Source of the DNA: an uncultured Pseudomonadota bacterium
GTDB lineage: Bacteria > Pseudomonadota > Gammaproteobacteria > Xanthomonadales > Wenzhouxiangellaceae
Length of the DNA: 64,000 nt
Assembly (NCBI GenBank): GCA_937138395.1
Contig: CAKZPB010000064.1
Span: forward strand, 1-64,000
Reading direction: 5' to 3'
Position 1 is the first letter of the stretch; each line of letters begins with the position of its first letter. The position numbers and the translations under genes were made by a program. A model generated the notes under the pieces. The model ran no database searches and was not told where the DNA came from. It was given only the letters and a program-made list of their open reading frames with translations. Below are positions 19,059-28,380 of this stretch, in pieces.

Positions 19059-19499
19059 TCAATTGGCAGGCAGCAAGCACCGCTTGCAGCGCCCATAGAC
19101 TTCGATCACATGCCGCTCGGGTTGAAAACCGGCCGCAGCAGCATGCTGGCTCAGTTCACTGCTCAAGCGTTGATCAGGGATCTCGAGTACCGCTTCGCAC
19201 TGTTCACAGATCAGGAAATAGCCCTGGTGCGATTTTTGCGGGTGAAAACAGCTGACAAAGGCATTCAATGACTCGAGTCGATGGATGAAATGATGTTCCA
19301 GCAGGAAATCCAGCGCGCGGTAGATCGTCGGGGGCGCGGCCTTGGGCTGCTCGGCCTTGAGTTGATCGAGCAGATCATAGGCTTTGACCGGACCACCGCT
19401 TTCCAGCACCAGCTCCAGCACACGGCGTCGTGTCGGCGTTAAGCGCAGACCATCCTGCTCACAGCGCTGCTCGACTTCCTTGATGACCTTCTGGAGCAT
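19059..19499 (-). CDS. zur: Fur-family repressor, Zur type
   Basis: The 146-residue protein has the Fur-family winged helix (LRLTPTRRRVLELVLESGGPVKAYDLLDQLK followed by PPTIYRALDFLLEHHFIHRLES). The C-terminal metal-binding dimerisation domain has two CxxC pairs (CEQC and CKRC). The AYDLLDQL and PPTIYRALDFLLE segments resemble E. coli Zur more than Fur, so a zinc-sensing repressor is the best call; no target operator was identified here. The start is the ATG of MLQKVIKEVEQRCEQ; the ORF extension upstream is unlike the family. Confidence 0.82.
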   Translation of the reverse strand: MLQKVIKEVEQRCEQDGLRLTPTRRRVLELVLESGGPVKAYDLLDQLKAEQPKAAPPTIYRALDFLLEHHFIHRLESLNAFVSCFHPQKSHQGYFLICEQCEAVLEIPDQRLSSELSQHAAAAGFQPERHVIEVYGRCKRCLLPAN

Positions 19500-19562
19500 C
19501 TTGTGAGTGTACCGCAGCCCTGAAAGCAGTGGGTTGAGATGATGCAAATGGCGAGGCGTTAT

Positions 19563-21002
19563 TCAGCTGCCAGCCGAGGCGATGCGCGCGTCGATATGCT
19601 CCAGCGCGTGGTCAATTCGGCGCAGCGCGCGCGCTCGACCCGTCAGCCACAGCGTGGGGCCGATGGACGGTGACCGGCCGTGCCCCATCAACGCCACGCG
19701 CAGCGGTTGACCAATCTTGCCCATGCCAATATCCAGCTCGGATGCCGTGGCCTCGACGACCTGGCCCAGGGCATCCGGATTCCATTCGCAGTCCTCGAGC
19801 AATTTGCGCACGCGTTCCAGCGGCGTCCGGGCTACCGGCCGAAGGTGCTTTTTGGCTGCTCCCGGCTCGAAATGCTCGAAATCCTGGTAAAACGATCGAC
19901 TCTGTTCGGCCAGATCGGTCAGCGTTTCGAACCGGTCACGCTGAACACTCAGCAGGTCGGTCAAGCTTGGCCCGGCCTGCAGATCAAGGCCGATTCGTTC
20001 CAGGTGCCACTGCAACTCCGGCAGGATCTGATCATCTGCTGCCGTCTTCAAATAATGCTGATTCAGCCAGTTCAGTTTTTCGGTATCGAACCGGGCCGCT
20101 TTCCGGTTGACGTTGTCGATCGAGAACAATGCAATCATCTCGTCGATGCTGAACACTTCCTGGTCACCATGCGACCAGCCCAGTCGGATCAGGTAATTGA
20201 TCAGGGCCTCGGGCAGATAGCCCTGCTCGCGCCAGGCCAGTACGCTGACCGCGCCGTGCCGCTTGGAAAGCCGCGCGCCATCGTCACCGAGAATCATCGG
20301 CACGTGAGCAAATTCGGGCGGCACCTTGCCCAGCGCCTTGTACAGATTGACCTGACGCGGCGTATTGTTGATGTGGTCGTCCCCCCGGATGACCAGATTG
20401 ATCTCCATATCGAGATCATCGACAACAACGGCGAAATTGTAGGTTGGCGACCCGTCCCCGCGCTGAATGACCAGGTCATCGAGCTCTGCATTGTCCACTT
20501 CGATCTCACCGCGTACGCGATCATCGAATCGCACGCTGCCCTGATCGGGGTTACGAAATCGAATGACTGGCTGCCGTTCGGCCGGGAAATCATCAGGCGG
20601 CGAAGTTCGATCGCGGCAGCGGCCGTCATATCGGGGTTTTTCACCTGCCTCCATGGCTTGTTCGCGCAGAGTTTCCAAGCGTTCCTTGGAGCAATAACAG
20701 CGATACGCCTGGCCGTCATCCAGCAGTTGCTGCACGGCCTGCTGATACAGCGGCATCCGCTCGGACTGAAAAAACGGCCCCTCGTCCGCTTTCAGTCCAA
20801 GCCAGTCCATGCCGTCAAAAATTGCCTGGACGGACGCCTGGGTCGAACGCTCGCGGTCGGTATCTTCGATGCGAAGAATAAACTGCCCCGATGTCGAACG
20901 GGCTGCGAGCCAGCAGAACAGCGCCGTACGGGCTCCGCCAATATGCAAATAGCCGGTCGGGCTGGGTGCGAATCGGGTGCGGATTGGCTGAGAATGGGTC
21001 AT
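19563..21002 (-). CDS. gltX: Glutamyl-tRNA synthetase
   Basis: This class I aminoacyl-tRNA synthetase (479 residues) charges tRNA-Glu. It has the HIGH-type motif HIGG (20-23) within APSPTGYLHIGGART, a Cys-rich segment (CYCSKERLETLREQ, later GRCRD) in the zinc-site region, and the KMSKS-equivalent LSKRHGAVSVL. The C-terminal anticodon-binding helical region follows. The length is usual. It is the first gene of a minus-strand run gltX-zur-WYL, with 63 bases to zur. Confidence 0.96.
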   Translation of the reverse strand: MTHSQPIRTRFAPSPTGYLHIGGARTALFCWLAARSTSGQFILRIEDTDRERSTQASVQAIFDGMDWLGLKADEGPFFQSERMPLYQQAVQQLLDDGQAYRCYCSKERLETLREQAMEAGEKPRYDGRCRDRTSPPDDFPAERQPVIRFRNPDQGSVRFDDRVRGEIEVDNAELDDLVIQRGDGSPTYNFAVVVDDLDMEINLVIRGDDHINNTPRQVNLYKALGKVPPEFAHVPMILGDDGARLSKRHGAVSVLAWREQGYLPEALINYLIRLGWSHGDQEVFSIDEMIALFSIDNVNRKAARFDTEKLNWLNQHYLKTAADDQILPELQWHLERIGLDLQAGPSLTDLLSVQRDRFETLTDLAEQSRSFYQDFEHFEPGAAKKHLRPVARTPLERVRKLLEDCEWNPDALGQVVEATASELDIGMGKIGQPLRVALMGHGRSPSIGPTLWLTGRARALRRIDHALEHIDARIASAGS

Positions 21003-21221
21003 GGTTCGAGACGCTGTCGGAGTTCAATCAAAAACGGGCGGACCCATCGTTGCTGTACTGACGGCAAAGCAATTGAGTCCAGTCGGAGACGCGCAATCAT
21101 AGCAGATTGTGATTGATGCGCCGATGATGCGTCTGCGTTATAACTAGGACGTGGAACAGCCGATGAAACACAACAAAATCAACATGCAAACAACTGCACG
21201 CCCAACCATGGTGAGTTCGGT

Positions 21222-22670
21222 TTGAATCTTCTGCAGTTGGGCCATTCGCGCTACAGGGAGACGCTTCGTGTTTTTCGAGGGCGGATTCAGCTGCGTCTGC
21301 TGCTCGCCGGGATCGTGCTGGTGCTGCTCACCTCCGGTCAGCACAATCTGACCGCACTGGAAAAAATCCAGGAACGGGGACGACTGGTCTTGTTGACCAT
21401 CAACGGTGCAACTACGTACTACCTGGGCCCCGAAGGTGAAGCCGGATTCGAATATGATCTGGCGCGGGATTTCGCCGATTACCTGGACGTCCCGATTGAA
21501 GTCATCACGCGCGGCAGCGTCGGCGAGTTGGTGCCGACACTGCGCAGCGGCCTGGGTGATTTCATTGCCGCCAATCTGTCGCAGACCCGCCAGCGACAGC
21601 GTTCATTACGCTTCGGCCCGGTCTACGATGAAGTGCATCCCGTGGTGGTCTACCGGCGGGGCTCCAGCCGCCCCCGGTCTCCTGAAGACCTGCTGGAAGG
21701 ATCACTGGCCGTGATGGGCGGCACCAGCTACAACCGTTTTCTACAGCAGTGGAATACCGCGTTCGGCCTCGAGTGGGAGGCACGCGAGGGCGACAGCATC
21801 GAGGATCTGCTTGAAGCGGTTTCTAACGAGTCGGTTGACTACACGATTGTCGATTCCAATATCTTCGATCTGAACCGGCGTTTCTTTCCAGCCGTCCGGA
21901 TCGGCTTCGAAATCGACGAAGTGGAACGACTGGCCTGGGCGACCGAATTGTCCGATGACGACACCTTGACGCAAAAAATGCGCGAATTCTTTGCCCTGCC
22001 CGACCATGCAACTCGCATGGCAGACTTGCGCGGCCGCTATTATGAGCACGTCGAATTGTACGAAGCTGTCGGCACGTTTCATTTCATGGAGCAGATGCGC
22101 GAGCGCCTCCCGCGGTATCGTCCGCTATTTGAGGAAACGGCCGCCGAGCAGGAACTTGACTGGCGCTTGCTGGCCGCAATCAGCTATCAGGAATCGCACT
22201 GGAACCCGGACGCGGTATCGCCCACCGGTGTGCGTGGCTTGATGATGCTGACCCAGCGCACGGCGCGACACATCGGCGTCGAAGATCGGCTCGACCCGGC
22301 CCAGAGCATCGAAGGCGGTGCGCGCTATCTGAATTCCTTGATCGAGCGTTTACCGGACCGGATCCAGCATCCCGATCGCTTGTGGCTGGCGCTGGCTGCC
22401 TACAACATCGGCTATGGCCACATGGAAGACGCGCGGCGCCTGACACAACGCTACGGCGGCGATCCGGACCGCTGGGTCGATGTGCGCGAGCGCCTCCCGT
22501 TACTGACCCAGGAACGCTACTTTTCCGAAACCCGCTTCGGCTACGCGCGCGGCTACGAGGCCCTGCACTACGTCGAAAGCGTGCGCACGTTCTATGAAAT
22601 TCTGGTCTGGATGGAAGGCCGTGAGCACCCGCTGATCGTTGCGCAGGATTCCTCATCCGAGCGCTTGTAG
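21222..22670 (+). CDS. mltF: Membrane-bound lytic murein transglycosylase F
   Basis: The 482-residue protein has an N-terminal anchor or signal helix (about 23-38), a periplasmic solute-binding-protein-like regulatory domain (about 45-275) and a C-terminal lytic transglycosylase domain. The catalytic glutamate is Glu324 in the ESHWNP motif, and GVRGLMMLT and AAYNIGYGHM follow as in MltF. It cleaves the glycan strands of peptidoglycan. No ATG is available in frame: the frame opens with TTG at 21222, with another TTG at 21237, so the exact start is uncertain. It is divergent from gltX. Confidence 0.9.
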   Translation: MNLLQLGHSRYRETLRVFRGRIQLRLLLAGIVLVLLTSGQHNLTALEKIQERGRLVLLTINGATTYYLGPEGEAGFEYDLARDFADYLDVPIEVITRGSVGELVPTLRSGLGDFIAANLSQTRQRQRSLRFGPVYDEVHPVVVYRRGSSRPRSPEDLLEGSLAVMGGTSYNRFLQQWNTAFGLEWEAREGDSIEDLLEAVSNESVDYTIVDSNIFDLNRRFFPAVRIGFEIDEVERLAWATELSDDDTLTQKMREFFALPDHATRMADLRGRYYEHVELYEAVGTFHFMEQMRERLPRYRPLFEETAAEQELDWRLLAAISYQESHWNPDAVSPTGVRGLMMLTQRTARHIGVEDRLDPAQSIEGGARYLNSLIERLPDRIQHPDRLWLALAAYNIGYGHMEDARRLTQRYGGDPDRWVDVRERLPLLTQERYFSETRFGYARGYEALHYVESVRTFYEILVWMEGREHPLIVAQDSSSERL

Positions 22671-22961
22671 TGCCTTGATTGTTCAATCGGCGTGTTTGAG
22701 TCAGGCTGAAACCGGCAAACCCGGTCTGCTAGTGATCCAAAGCGCTGCAGGAACAAGTTCGCACTATTCCCACTATGCTTCAGGCAGTTGTCATGTCCCG
22801 TTTTGCTTGTGATTTATCTCCGCTGTACTGACCGGCCAAGGCCATAGGTTGATTTTCGATTGCCCGGCGGTTCACAACAGGCAGGCCAGGATGGGCCCTC
22901 ATCGCATACCCGGACGAATCGAATCAGCCTTGGGTCAACTGCTCAGCTGGTTGATAACCTT

Positions 22962-24758
22962 CTACTTTCCGCGCATGAATAGCGAATCCAGCTGCTTCAT
23001 ATCCAGCTGCACCCACGTCGGGCGACCGTGGTTGCACTGATCGGATCGTTCCGTGCGCTCCATATCGCGCAGCAAGGCATTCATTTCGTCCAGATTCAGA
23101 CGGCGATTGGCTCGGACCGAACCATGACAGGCCGCGGTCGACAAGAGTGCGTCAATCGCCGATTCGATCCGGCGGCTGTCGCCGAGTTCGATCAAGTCCG
23201 ACAGTACGTCGCGCACCAGGCTGGCTACATCGGACTTGGCCAACAGGGTCGGTACTGCTCGAATCAGCATGCTCTGTGGGCCAGCCAGGCTCAGCTCGAA
23301 ACCCAACCGCTTCAGGCCTTTGCTGTGCTGTTCCAGGGCAGTAATTTCGGCGCTGCTTGCAGCCACCGTTTCCGGCACCAGTAGCGGCTGCGAGCGTATT
23401 CGATCCTCTTGCCAGGAAAGCTTCATCCGCTCATAGACGATGCGTTCATGCGCCGCATGCATATCCACCACGACCAGGCCGTGCTGATTCTGCGCCAGCA
23501 CAAACACGCCGTGCACCTGGGCAAGCGCAAATCCGAGCGGCGGCACTTCCTCGCCACTCGTCGCCGGCAGCGATGCACTGGAAGACGTTGCCACAAGGTC
23601 TGCATAGCGCTGGATCTGTTCGCGGACCGGCAGGCCAAGCGCATTCTGATGGGTTGTTTGGGGCCACTCAGGCCGGCTGCTACCGGCTCCGGCTTGAACA
23701 GCACTGACGGCAGGTTCGTGCCCGGCGCGGCTTGAATCGTCGGCGCCGGGTCGAGTCTCCGACAGCGCCCGATGAATCATCGAAAACAGAAAATCGTGCA
23801 CCAATCGACCATCGCGAAAGCGCACCTCGGTTTTCTGGGGATGCACATTGACGTCGACCTTGGCCGGGTCCATATCCAGCATCAGCACATACGCTGGATG
23901 ACGACCTGAATACAGCACGTCTGAATAGGCCTGGCGAATCGCATGGGTGACCAACCGATCACGCACCAGCCGGCCATTGACGAAAAAAAACTGCAGATTG
24001 GCCTGACTGCGCGAAAAGCTGGGACGCGCGATCCAGCCGTGCAGATGCAGGCGGTGGTTGTCCCGCTCATGCTGCGTATCGACCGTGAGTGCAGCATCGA
24101 TAAAGTCACTACCGCATACGCTTTCAACGCGACGAAGTCGATCAGCCTCGTCCGACGCTGCAGGCCAACGACGCAGCGCGCGGCCATTGTGAGCCAGTTC
24201 GAATCCGACTTCGGGGCGCGCCAATGCAATGCGACGCACAAACTCATCGATGTGGCTGAATTCGGTGCGCTCGGTTTTCAGAAATTTGCGACGCGCCGGT
24301 GTGTTGAAGAACAAATCGCGCACTTCAATCTGGCTGCCCCGCGGCAGCGCGACGGGCTCGGGCTGCCCGGCTTGTCCACCTTCACTGATCAGTCGAAACG
24401 CGCTGTCATGGTTGGCCGTCCTGGAAGTCAGGCTGAGCCGTGAGACCGAGGCAATACTGGCCAACGCCTCACCACGAAAGCCCATACTGGCCACGGCTTC
24501 AAGATCCTCCAGGCTGGAAATCTTGCTGGTCGCGTGCGGGCTCAGAGCCAGAGACAGTTCGTCCGGCTCGATGCCCTGCCCGTCGTCCGTCACGCGAATG
24601 CGTCGCTCACCGCCGCCGTCGATTTCGATCTGAATGCGCCGGGCGCCGGCATCCAGGCTGTTTTCGACCAGTTCCTTGACCACCGAGGCCGGACGCTCGA
24701 CCACCTCACCGGCGGCAATCTGATTGACCAGGTGCTGCGGTAACGCTTGGATCGGCAT
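22962..24758 (-). CDS. mutL: DNA mismatch repair protein MutL
   Basis: The 598-residue protein has the GHKL ATPase motifs (QIAAGEVVERPASVVKELVENS, DDGQGI, ALSPHATSKI, GFRGEALASI), a transducer domain with the NGR motif (FFVNGRLVRD), and a C-terminal dimerisation domain. Near residues 432-443 it reads DMHAAHERIVYE, fitting the DQHA-x2-E-x4-E endonuclease motif except for Met in place of Gln. This suggests a nicking MutL unlike the E. coli form. The start is the ATG of MPIQALPQHLVNQ; the longer frame runs into the ferredoxin gene. It begins 28 bases after that gene. Confidence 0.95.
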   Translation of the reverse strand: MPIQALPQHLVNQIAAGEVVERPASVVKELVENSLDAGARRIQIEIDGGGERRIRVTDDGQGIEPDELSLALSPHATSKISSLEDLEAVASMGFRGEALASIASVSRLSLTSRTANHDSAFRLISEGGQAGQPEPVALPRGSQIEVRDLFFNTPARRKFLKTERTEFSHIDEFVRRIALARPEVGFELAHNGRALRRWPAASDEADRLRRVESVCGSDFIDAALTVDTQHERDNHRLHLHGWIARPSFSRSQANLQFFFVNGRLVRDRLVTHAIRQAYSDVLYSGRHPAYVLMLDMDPAKVDVNVHPQKTEVRFRDGRLVHDFLFSMIHRALSETRPGADDSSRAGHEPAVSAVQAGAGSSRPEWPQTTHQNALGLPVREQIQRYADLVATSSSASLPATSGEEVPPLGFALAQVHGVFVLAQNQHGLVVVDMHAAHERIVYERMKLSWQEDRIRSQPLLVPETVAASSAEITALEQHSKGLKRLGFELSLAGPQSMLIRAVPTLLAKSDVASLVRDVLSDLIELGDSRRIESAIDALLSTAACHGSVRANRRLNLDEMNALLRDMERTERSDQCNHGRPTWVQLDMKQLDSLFMRGK

Positions 24759-24786
24759 CAAACCATCCTTCAAATTCGAGCGCGCA

Positions 24787-25119
24787 TCACGGGCTGGCGT
24801 CCTCGGGTAAGCGCAGTCGCTCAACGACCTGGCCGTTGATGACGTGCGACTGGATGATTTCTTCCAGGTCGTCTTCGTCGATATAGGTGTACCAGACGCC
24901 ATCCGGGTACACAACCAGCGCCGGACCCAGTTCGCAGCGATCCAGGCATCCGGCATTGTTGACCCGCACCCCGCCGGGCCCGGCCAGATTCAGTTCCTTG
25001 ATCCTGGCTTTAGCCCAGGCTCGAAGCTCGACAGAACCACACTGAGCACACCATGGTCGTTCGGCGTCCTCATCGCGCTGGTTGGTGCAAAAAAACAGAT
25101 GGTGCTGATAATAAGACAT
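24787..25119 (-). CDS. Thioredoxin-like [2Fe-2S] ferredoxin domain protein
   Basis: The 110-residue protein opens with HLFFCTNQRD and continues with cysteines at 11, 24, 27, 58 and 62 (NNAGCLDRCELGPALVVYPDG). This is the pattern of Shethna-type thioredoxin-fold ferredoxins. The C-terminus (YIDEDDLEEIIQSHVINGQVVERLRL) is the conserved end of the family. The electron partner is not known. It lies 7 bases after the DUF481 gene and 28 before mutL, probably in one transcript. Confidence 0.87.
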   Translation of the reverse strand: MSYYQHHLFFCTNQRDEDAERPWCAQCGSVELRAWAKARIKELNLAGPGGVRVNNAGCLDRCELGPALVVYPDGVWYTYIDEDDLEEIIQSHVINGQVVERLRLPEDASP

Positions 25120-25126
25120 GGGTTGA

Positions 25127-25831
25127 TCAGTCGAAGCTGTAGACCAGATTGATGGTACTCAAATAATCCGTTTTATCGCGACCGGCGTCCACATCGGTAT
25201 TGTGCCGAACCGAAACGCCGGTTTTCAGCGACATCGCGCTGTTAATAGCCACTTCCAGCGTGAGCGCATTCTCGAGGAAGGTATTGGAGGAGCCTGATTC
25301 GACAAGGAAAAGGTTCCTGAGATTGGCGGATTCGGAAATGGTCCAGATATAGTCCAGGCTTCCTCTGGCAATCAGTTCGGTTTCACTATCGCCGGTTTCG
25401 CGCAGTTCGCTGTAGCGCACACCCGGGCCAATTTCACCGACCAGCGTGTGCGCGTCGCTGTCGATTATCCTGTAGCCATAACCCAGTGCAAGCGATGCTT
25501 GATACTCGAACGACGTGAAGCGATCACGATCATAGCGCGCAACGCCCAGAATGTAGCTTCGATCGCTCAGACTGTAGTTGGTCTTATTGGAAGCCAGGAA
25601 GCGGCTGGCGTTCAACTCGCCTTCATTTTCCGAACGTAAATAGCTGATATTGCTCTGATTGGTCCAGCGATCCTGGCTGTAGATGAATTCAAGCGCAGCA
25701 TTGATCGTTTCGGTATCACTATTTCCACGCGCAAAGACCAGACCCAACTCGCCTGAACCGGTCCAGTCGGCCTGCGCAAGACCGGATTGAACTGCAGCAG
25801 CCAACAATGCCGCAAGAAGCATAGGTTTCAT
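25127..25831 (-). CDS. DUF481 outer-membrane beta-barrel-like protein
   Basis: The 234-residue protein has a signal peptide (MLLAALLAAAVQSGLAQA). It continues with the DUF481 opening WTGSGELGLVFARGNSDTET and a series of alternating strands rich in aromatic and polar residues, ending YLSTINLVYSFD with a C-terminal aromatic-acidic end. Members (E. coli YdiY) are expected in the outer membrane, and their function is unknown. It is the first gene of a run with the ferredoxin and mutL. Confidence 0.85.
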   Translation of the reverse strand: MKPMLLAALLAAAVQSGLAQADWTGSGELGLVFARGNSDTETINAALEFIYSQDRWTNQSNISYLRSENEGELNASRFLASNKTNYSLSDRSYILGVARYDRDRFTSFEYQASLALGYGYRIIDSDAHTLVGEIGPGVRYSELRETGDSETELIARGSLDYIWTISESANLRNLFLVESGSSNTFLENALTLEVAINSAMSLKTGVSVRHNTDVDAGRDKTDYLSTINLVYSFD

Positions 25832-25952
25832 AAATACTCCAGAATTTTGATGACCAATATCGGAAGCCGATCATATCAAGCCCACGTTCAAGCTGCTTGT
25901 TTGACGCAAGCCGAGTACTATATCGGGATCGCCAATCGTTCAATAAACAACC

Positions 25953-26582
25953 ATGAATGCAGTCGATCAATTGATTTCTCAACTCGATAAGGCACTCCGT
26001 GTTTCACTTGCACCTGCGCCGGCAACCGAGCGGGCTTCACCCGCTCAGGATGTACACGATGCCGATCTGACCGCCGAGCAAATGCGCAGCGTTGCGGGCC
26101 TGATGCGCGTCAACCATACCGGCGAGGTTTGTGCCCAGGCACTGTATGCCGGTCAGGCAGTCACTGCCAAAAGCGAACGTGTCCGCAAGGAAATGGACCA
26201 TGCTGCACTGGAAGAAGAAGACCACTTGTACTGGTGCGCACAACGGCTGGATGAACTGCACAGCCGTCCCAGTCACTTGAATCCGTTTTGGTATGCGGGC
26301 TCGTTTGCCATTGGCGCTGTAGCCGGCCTGGCCGGTGACCGCTGGAGCCTCGGCTTTGTCGAAGCGACCGAACGTCAGGTCGAATCACATCTGGCCTCGC
26401 ACCTGGATCGACTGCCGGAAAACGACTTGAAGTCGCGTGCGATTGTCGAGCAGATGAAAGTCGATGAAGCCGAACATGCCGAGCTGGCCCGCTCATCGGG
26501 TGCAGCGACCTTGCCCGCACCGGTTCAGAAATTCATGGCCGTGACGGCAGATATGATGAAGTGGGTGGCCTACAGAATCTAG
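25953..26582 (+). CDS. coq7: 2-polyprenyl-3-methyl-6-methoxy-1,4-benzoquinone monooxygenase
   Basis: This di-iron hydroxylase performs the penultimate ring hydroxylation of ubiquinone synthesis. The 209-residue chain has the ferritin-like ligand sets VNHTGEV and MDHAALEEEDHLYWCAQRL in the first half, and ERQVESHLASHL and KVDEAEHAELA in the second. The membrane-facing GAVAGLAGDRWSLGFVEATE segment is highly conserved. The length matches gammaproteobacterial Coq7. It is convergent with speD; the proximity of coq7, speD and a crp gene is, as I recall it, also found in Pseudomonas. Confidence 0.93.
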   Translation: MNAVDQLISQLDKALRVSLAPAPATERASPAQDVHDADLTAEQMRSVAGLMRVNHTGEVCAQALYAGQAVTAKSERVRKEMDHAALEEEDHLYWCAQRLDELHSRPSHLNPFWYAGSFAIGAVAGLAGDRWSLGFVEATERQVESHLASHLDRLPENDLKSRAIVEQMKVDEAEHAELARSSGAATLPAPVQKFMAVTADMMKWVAYRI

Positions 26583-26614
26583 CCTCAGAGACCGCCGGGT
26601 ATTGAACGCGCGGC

Positions 26615-27406
26615 TTACAAGTTGCGCCCATAGAACAATTCCTGCGTCTCTTTCTTGAGTCTGCGTTCGATCTTGCGGCGTTCGGCTGTGGGTAAGGCAT
26701 CCGCAGAAGTTGCAAACAGGTAATTATCCAGATCAAAGTGCTTCAGGCGCATTTTGGTGTGAAACAGATTGTCCTGATAGACATTGACGTCGATCATTTC
26801 ATACGCAGTTCGGGTGTCCCGGCTCAAATAGTTCTGAATCGATGTCATCTTGTGGTCGATGAAATGTTTGCGACCACGCACGTCCCGGGTAAAACCCCGC
26901 ACTCGATAATCAACCGTCACGATATCCGACTCGAAGCTGTGAATCAGATAGTTCAGCGCTTTCAGTGGAGATATCACGCCACAGGTCGCAACATCGATAT
27001 CGGCCCTGAAGGTACAAATCCCGTCATGCGGGTGAATTTCCGGATAGGTGTGAACTGTGATGTGGCTCTTGTCCAGATGCGCCAATACGGTCTCTGGCAG
27101 TGGACCCGGTGACTCATTTCCAGCCGCCTGTTCCGGCGAGACAGGTTCTTCTGCGATCAGCACTGTGACGCTTGCGCCCTGTGGATCATAGTCCTGGCGC
27201 GCAATGTTCAAGATGTTGGCGCCAATGATGTCCGACACATCACTGAGAATCTGAGTCAATCGTTCTGCGTTGTAGGCTTCGTCAATGTACTGGATGTAGG
27301 CATCGCGCTCCTCGGGTGACATTGCATAGCAGATATCGTAGAGATTGAAACTCAGCGCCTTGGTGAGATTGTTGAATCCGTGGAGTTTGAGTCTTGGCTT
27401 GGCCAT
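26615..27406 (-). CDS. speD: S-adenosylmethionine decarboxylase, type 1a
   Basis: SpeD supplies decarboxylated SAM for spermidine synthesis. The 263-residue proenzyme matches E. coli SpeD almost end to end. It self-cleaves at Lys113-Ser114 ([13 protein letters not shown]), giving a pyruvoyl group. The segments [42 protein letters not shown] include the catalytic cysteine region. The start ATG at 27406 gives the family N-terminus ([17 protein letters not shown]). It is divergent from crp, with a CRP site between them. Confidence 0.96.
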   Translation of the reverse strand: MAKPRLKLHGFNNLTKALSFNLYDICYAMSPEERDAYIQYIDEAYNAERLTQILSDVSDIIGANILNIARQDYDPQGASVTVLIAEEPVSPEQAAGNESPGPLPETVLAHLDKSHITVHTYPEIHPHDGICTFRADIDVATCGVISPLKALNYLIHSFESDIVTVDYRVRGFTRDVRGRKHFIDHKMTSIQNYLSRDTRTAYEMIDVNVYQDNLFHTKMRLKHFDLDNYLFATSADALPTAERRKIERRLKKETQELFYGRNL

Positions 27407-27507
27407 GTCAAAAGGTCATTTCAGAGCGGGTGGGCTGGGTTAGAATCATTGGTTCGTGGTGATCGGTCAAGACGCCGTCGCTGTGCATTTTGGGCAAGCA
27501 TGATAAT

Positions 27508-27523
27508 TGTGAATCGATTTACA
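27508..27523. promoter_or_regulatory. Predicted CRP-family binding site
   Basis: TGTGAATCGATTTACA has TGTGA-N6-TTACA, nine of ten bases of the CRP consensus half-sites, and the 16 bases form a palindrome with a single mismatched pair. It lies between speD (start 27406) and crp (start 27663), so it could control either or both, including crp autoregulation. Confidence 0.7.
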
Positions 27524-27662
27524 GATGGCATTTTTTCTTGCACTTGCTCTATGGATTGACGTAGCCGGCTTGCCAATGCACAATGGGACGGTAGGCATGC
27601 AGGCCGTATCAGACAAGAACAAATCATCGTTTTAGCCATAATCTGATTACTTAGGAATACCC

Positions 27663-28334
27663 ATGCGTGAAGTTCAGTTCTACCCCGTTGACCGAGTGGC
27701 CATGGATCACTTCCTTGAGCTGTGCAAACGTCAGCATTTTCCCGCAAGAGCAACGGTTGTCCGTCCCGGCGACTCGGGCCAATCCCTGTGGTACGTGGTT
27801 GAAGGGTCGGTGACCGTATCAACCGAAGGTGAGGACGGACGCGAACTGATTCTGAGCTACTTGAACCCCGGGGATTTCATCGGCGAAATGGGCCTGTTCA
27901 TGCGTCCACGCCAGCGCGAAGTGCTGGTGCGCACGAAAACCAAGTGCGAGCTGGCCGAGATTTCCTACAATCAACTGCGCGACGCGTTGGATAATGAATT
28001 ATCCGAACACGCGCTGGAAATCATGACTGCGATTGGCGCCAAGCTCGCCCAGCGCCTGCTGCAGGCACGACGCAAAGTCGAGCACCTGGCCTTCCTGGAT
28101 ACCCAGGGCCGCATTGCCCGAACACTGATTGATCTTTGTGGCGAACCGGATGCCGTATCGCACCCGGATGGTACTCAGATTCGAATTACACGACAGGAAC
28201 TCTCCAGAATTGTCGGCTGCTCTCGCGAGATGGCCGGGCGCGTCATGAAAACCCTGATTGAAGAAGGCATGATTGAAGCGTCCGGTAAAACCGTGGTCGT
28301 GCTCGGTACCCACAAAGGATCCACTGCCGGCTGA
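27663..28334 (+). CDS. crp: CRP-family transcriptional regulator
   Basis: The 223-residue protein has a cyclic-nucleotide-binding domain (about 12-130, with GDFIGEMGLF), a long dimer helix and an HTH (about 170-195). The recognition helix RQELSRIVGCSREMAGRVMKTL nearly equals that of E. coli CRP and Vfr/Clp. Glu of GEMGLF and Arg of QREVLVR match E. coli Glu72 and Arg82. However, the positions of Ser83, Thr127 and Ser128 are Glu, Ala and Arg, so cAMP binding in the usual way is doubtful. It may be a CRP paralogue with another ligand, as Clp of xanthomonads is. The ATG follows AGGAA. Confidence 0.88.
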   Translation: MREVQFYPVDRVAMDHFLELCKRQHFPARATVVRPGDSGQSLWYVVEGSVTVSTEGEDGRELILSYLNPGDFIGEMGLFMRPRQREVLVRTKTKCELAEISYNQLRDALDNELSEHALEIMTAIGAKLAQRLLQARRKVEHLAFLDTQGRIARTLIDLCGEPDAVSHPDGTQIRITRQELSRIVGCSREMAGRVMKTLIEEGMIEASGKTVVVLGTHKGSTAG

Positions 28335-28380
28335 ACGCCCTGGTCCGGCATTCGATTGTTTGCAAGATCGATCCAGGCAA

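Noticed and set aside
19680..21116. A 478-codon open frame on the plus strand opposite gltX
   Set aside because: It is the antisense shadow of a certain gene in GC-rich DNA, with no family similarity and no start signal. The same applies to the long frames opposite pstA (11549-12757) and the phosphotransferase (34686-35705).
22700..22730. ACCGG/CCGGT stem between mltF and mutL as a terminator
   Set aside because: The stem is about 5 base pairs and lacks a T tract.
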